Part shown: positions 63,331 to 64,000 of the stretch, piece by piece
Layout: each line of letters opens with the position of its first letter
Numbering within the stretch: position 1 is the stretch's first letter
Source of the DNA: Flavobacterium fluvii
GTDB taxonomy: Bacteria; Bacteroidota; Bacteroidia; Flavobacteriales; Flavobacteriaceae
DNA length: 64,000 bases
Reading direction: 5' to 3'
Assembly (NCBI RefSeq): GCF_900129545.1
Contig: NZ_FQWB01000007.1
Coordinates: forward strand, 62,001 to 126,000
Position numbers and translations under genes: made by a program
The notes under the pieces: model-generated
The model's input: the letters and a program-made list of their open reading frames with translations, nothing else
Database searches by the model: none
Told to the model about the DNA's origin: nothing

Positions 63331-64000
63331 ATGTTCAAAAAATACCTTTACAAACTTGAAAATCTGATTGCTTGGTCTCAAAGCAAAATCACGAACAAAC
63401 AGTTTATTTTCTTGTCCAGTGTTTTGGTAGGTATATCGTCTGCTTTTGCAGTGATACTTCTAAAGACGTTTGCCCACAAGATTTTTACTTTCGCCGCCTA
63501 TGTGACCAGTATTACAAGTATCTTCAAATACGGATTCATCAAGGGAATGCTGCCTGTAATCGGTATCATGCTCACCGTTTTTGTTGTCAAAAGATTCCTT
63601 GGAGGCTCGATAGAAAAAGGAACTTCCCAGATTTTGTATGCCGTTGCCAAAAAAGCGAGCATCATTCCCAAAAAACAAATGTATGCGCAAATCGTCACGA
63701 GTTCGCTTACGGTGGGTTTAGGAGGATCGGCAGGACTGGAAAGTCCCATCGTGATTACTGGAGCTGCTTTTGGTTCCAATTATGGTCAACGCTATAAATT
63801 AGGTTATAAAGACCGAACACTACTTATTGGCTGTGGTGTTGCCGCCGGAATTGCCGCGGCTTTCAACGCCCCAATTGCCGGTGTTTTATTTGCAATCGAA
63901 GTATTGCTTGTAGACGTGAGCATTTCTGCTTTTACCCCTATCATGATTGCCGCTGCAACTGGAGCCTTGGTTTCGAAAATTGCATTGGACGAATCAATTT
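63331..64000 (+). CDS. ClC-type chloride channel/transporter (partial)
   Basis: This reading frame runs off the window end; 223 residues are visible and no stop is reached. It encodes an N-terminal cytoplasmic segment and several membrane helices. The ClC selectivity motif is GGSAGLESPIV, whose Glu corresponds to the gating glutamate of the family, with the following AAGIAAAFNAPIAGVLFAIE. It is therefore a ClC chloride channel or chloride/proton antiporter. The C-terminal half, including any CBS domains, lies outside the window. Confidence 0.88.
   Translation, partial: MFKKYLYKLENLIAWSQSKITNKQFIFLSSVLVGISSAFAVILLKTFAHKIFTFAAYVTSITSIFKYGFIKGMLPVIGIMLTVFVVKRFLGGSIEKGTSQILYAVAKKASIIPKKQMYAQIVTSSLTVGLGGSAGLESPIVITGAAFGSNYGQRYKLGYKDRTLLIGCGVAAGIAAAFNAPIAGVLFAIEVLLVDVSISAFTPIMIAAATGALVSKIALDESI

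Overview
The window looks like a piece of a Flavobacterium-type genome (Bacteroidota). The evidence is: low GC with AT-rich spacers; type IX secretion (T9SS) C-terminal sorting domains on three secreted proteins; a hybrid two-component system (HTCS) regulator; a FecR/sigma/TonB-receptor trio; BACON, GH95, GH97 and GH39 enzymes; few Shine-Dalgarno sequences; and promoters of the TAnnTTTG (-7) type. I saw no rRNA, tRNA, CRISPR array or intact insertion sequence.

Layout. 1-1,080: a DUF2225-like secreted protein. 1,082-33,904: a large carbohydrate-degradation region, almost all on the minus strand. It divides into a pectin/rhamnogalacturonan arm and a xyloglucan/hemicellulose-like arm. The first arm holds a PL11 lyase fused to autotransporter-type repeats, a SASA+CE4 esterase, a T9SS repeat protein, a CE12 acetylesterase and a GH2. 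The second holds GH95, GH43, BACON-GH5, GH3, GH39, GH97 and GH31, with an HTCS regulator between the arms. There is no SusC/SusD pair in the window. 34,237-42,870: housekeeping genes (fumC, ackA, pta, corA, dnaK). 42,871-44,947: an AT-rich, repeat-laden island with an orphan HEPN-motif protein and a 47-residue membrane peptide. 44,948-52,747: assorted transport, cell-wall and lipoprotein genes, including two decayed genes. 53,008-57,021: ECF sigma, FecR and TonB receptor. 57,323-60,337: a T9SS-exported PL1 pectate lyase. 60,544 to the end: glmM, an AcpH-like protein, an AlkD-like protein and a truncated ClC channel gene.

How they work together. Secreted lyases, esterases and glycosidases would strip acetyl groups, cut the backbone and trim side chains of plant cell-wall pectin and xyloglucan. 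The HTCS would sense a released oligosaccharide. The most interesting signal is regulatory. Upstream of three minus-strand genes (PL11, the T9SS repeat protein and GH2) I find the same design: tandem copies of TATCA-N5-(T/A)GCCAWW with a 20-bp period, ending 22 or 23 bp before a TAnnTTTG element, with no TTG -33 box at the usual distance. I propose this as the operator of the neighbouring HTCS. Functional names rest on motif recognition by eye; no database search was run.
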